A stretch of 14,503 bases of DNA from the NCBI GenBank assembly GCA_964451885.1, contig CAYVJW010000034.1:1-14503 (forward strand), given 5' to 3'. The notes beneath the pieces are model-generated. The model was not told where the DNA came from. It did no database searches and was given only the letters and a program-made list of their open reading frames with translations. The DNA comes from CAYVJW01 sp964451885. GTDB taxonomy: Bacteria > Patescibacteriota > Gracilibacteria > UBA4473. Positions 14,136 through 14,503 of this stretch are shown one piece after another (position 1 is the stretch's first letter; the number at the start of each line of letters is the position of its first letter). Made by a program: the position numbers and the translations under genes.

Positions 14136-14339
14136 ATGCCCATGTACTCAGACGAACAATTATTCCAGTTGGTAGTAGTCCTGATTTCTGTCAGTGGTTT
14201 TCTATTGGCACTTTGTCTGATGGAGGTTTTGTTTTGCATTTATTCGGAGTTGAGGGGCAAAGATTCGGGACTACCAACACAAAAAAGCGTACGTCGCTTT
14301 TTTCTCAAATTACGTCGGTTTTTCAGAAAAAGACGCTGA
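14136..14339 (+). CDS. small single-span membrane protein with basic tail
   Basis: A 67-residue protein. One membrane segment lies at about residues 10-36 (LFQLVVVLISVSGFLLALCL then MEVLFCIY), after an acidic start (MYSDEQ) and before a strongly basic tail (SVRRFFLKLRRFFRKRR). This favours the N-terminus outside and the tail in the cytoplasm. An ATG at 14142 is an alternative start. Small hydrophobic proteins with basic tails are known among filamentous-phage coat proteins and phage holins; this is likeness of form only. An overlapping frame from 14126 is less protein-like. Confidence 0.55.
   Translation: MPMYSDEQLFQLVVVLISVSGFLLALCLMEVLFCIYSELRGKDSGLPTQKSVRRFFLKLRRFFRKRR
14281..14303. terminator. 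terminator-like hairpin inside the membrane-protein ORF
   Basis: AAAAAAGCG (14281-14289) pairs with CGCTTTTTT (14295-14303) around TACGT. The A-tract, GC base and T-tract have the shape of a bidirectional terminator, though only three pairs are G-C. It lies in the codons for the basic tail. Confidence 0.35.
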
Positions 14340-14368
14340 CGTATTTTATCACTTAATTTTTTACTGTC

Positions 14369-14461
14369 ATGAATAAAAAAACTACAGCCTTAAAGGCGAA
14401 CAAGCAGGCGGCCATTATGCCACCAAGAGATCTATGGCAAGAGCAAAATGGGAGCGATTAA
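14369..14461 (+). CDS. possible 30-residue peptide
   Basis: A short ORF starting ATG at 14369, reading MNKKTTALKANKQAAIMPPR and ending QEQNGSD. It is lysine-rich at the front. Its last 14 bases overlap the start of the next ORF, an arrangement seen in coupled phage genes. At this length chance cannot be excluded. Confidence 0.35.
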   Translation: MNKKTTALKANKQAAIMPPRDLWQEQNGSD

Positions 14462-14503
14462 TCAGTACACACTTAGCAGAATCGGCTTAAAGACCGTATA
14501 TTA
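14448..14503 (+). CDS. partial ORF running off the window end
   Basis: An ATG at 14448 opens MGAINQYTLSRIGLKTVY and stays open to the last base. It overlaps the stop of the 14369 ORF. The reading is plausible as a protein start, but only 18 codons are visible and no family can be named. Confidence 0.4.
   Translation, partial: MGAINQYTLSRIGLKTVY

Larger units (their letters stand above)
11120..14503. mobile_element. left part of an integrated element at tRNA-Pro (right end outside window)
   Basis: Several features fit an integrated phage-like or plasmid-like element: an intact tRNA at one edge, an adjacent large serine recombinase reading toward the tRNA, an XRE regulator cotranscribed with it, a divergent control region, and a run of very small genes of unknown function. 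Base composition is visibly less AT-rich than in the host genes to the left. The second attachment site, expected to repeat the tRNA 3' end, is not within the window, so the right boundary and total size are unknown. Whether it is a prophage, an integrative plasmid or another element cannot be decided here. Confidence 0.65.

Noticed and set aside
14126..14356. Plus-strand ORF of 76 residues overlapping the small membrane protein
   Set aside because: It shares nearly all its length with the 14136 ORF; the 14136 frame has a clear membrane segment and basic tail, this one has no recognisable pattern.
1..14503. CRISPR array, rRNA or transposase
   Set aside because: No regularly spaced direct repeats with unique spacers, no rRNA sequence and no DDE-type transposase were seen.

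Overview
The window looks like a chromosomal segment from a small-genome, AT-rich bacterium, most likely a member of the Candidate Phyla Radiation (Patescibacteria). The grounds are composition, almost no Shine-Dalgarno sequences, a one-protein UvrD-type helicase fused to a RecB-like nuclease, a V-type ATPase subunit D, and large secreted surface proteins. TGA is used as a stop by several genes (helicase, clpP, the 8428 gene), so the Gracilibacteria code with TGA as glycine does not apply. The phylum assignment is inference, not something the sequence proves.

Positions 1-11119 are host chromosome. From left to right they hold: a secreted tail-fibre-like repeat protein (minus); a divergent SF1 helicase-nuclease; V-ATPase subunit D without its partner subunits; a secreted, C-terminally anchored protein with thrombospondin type 3 calcium-binding repeats; clpP; a two-gene unit of a polytopic membrane protein and a membrane-anchored protein of unknown function; and a convergent DUF3352-like membrane-anchored protein. 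Good sigma70-type promoters are visible before the tail-fibre-like gene, subunit D and the polytopic membrane protein.

Positions 11120-14503 look like the left end of an integrated mobile element, which runs off the right edge. A complete tRNA-Pro(UGG) gene is followed directly by a large serine recombinase gene on the opposite strand, whose stop codon lies inside the tRNA. Upstream of the recombinase, 3 bp away, is an XRE-family regulator. Divergent from the pair is a series of very small plus-strand ORFs: a helix-turn-helix protein, an acidic protein, a single-span membrane protein with a basic tail, a tiny peptide, and an ORF cut by the window end. The 338-bp region between the two transcription units carries a face-to-face promoter pair and a 22-bp palindrome, the layout of a temperate-phage or integrative-element control region.

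The most interesting points are this undescribed element at tRNA-Pro, the recombinase whose last residues are read from antisense tRNA, the palindromic operator candidate, a five-copy heptamer inside the helicase gene that could shift its frame, and the orphan V-ATPase subunit D.
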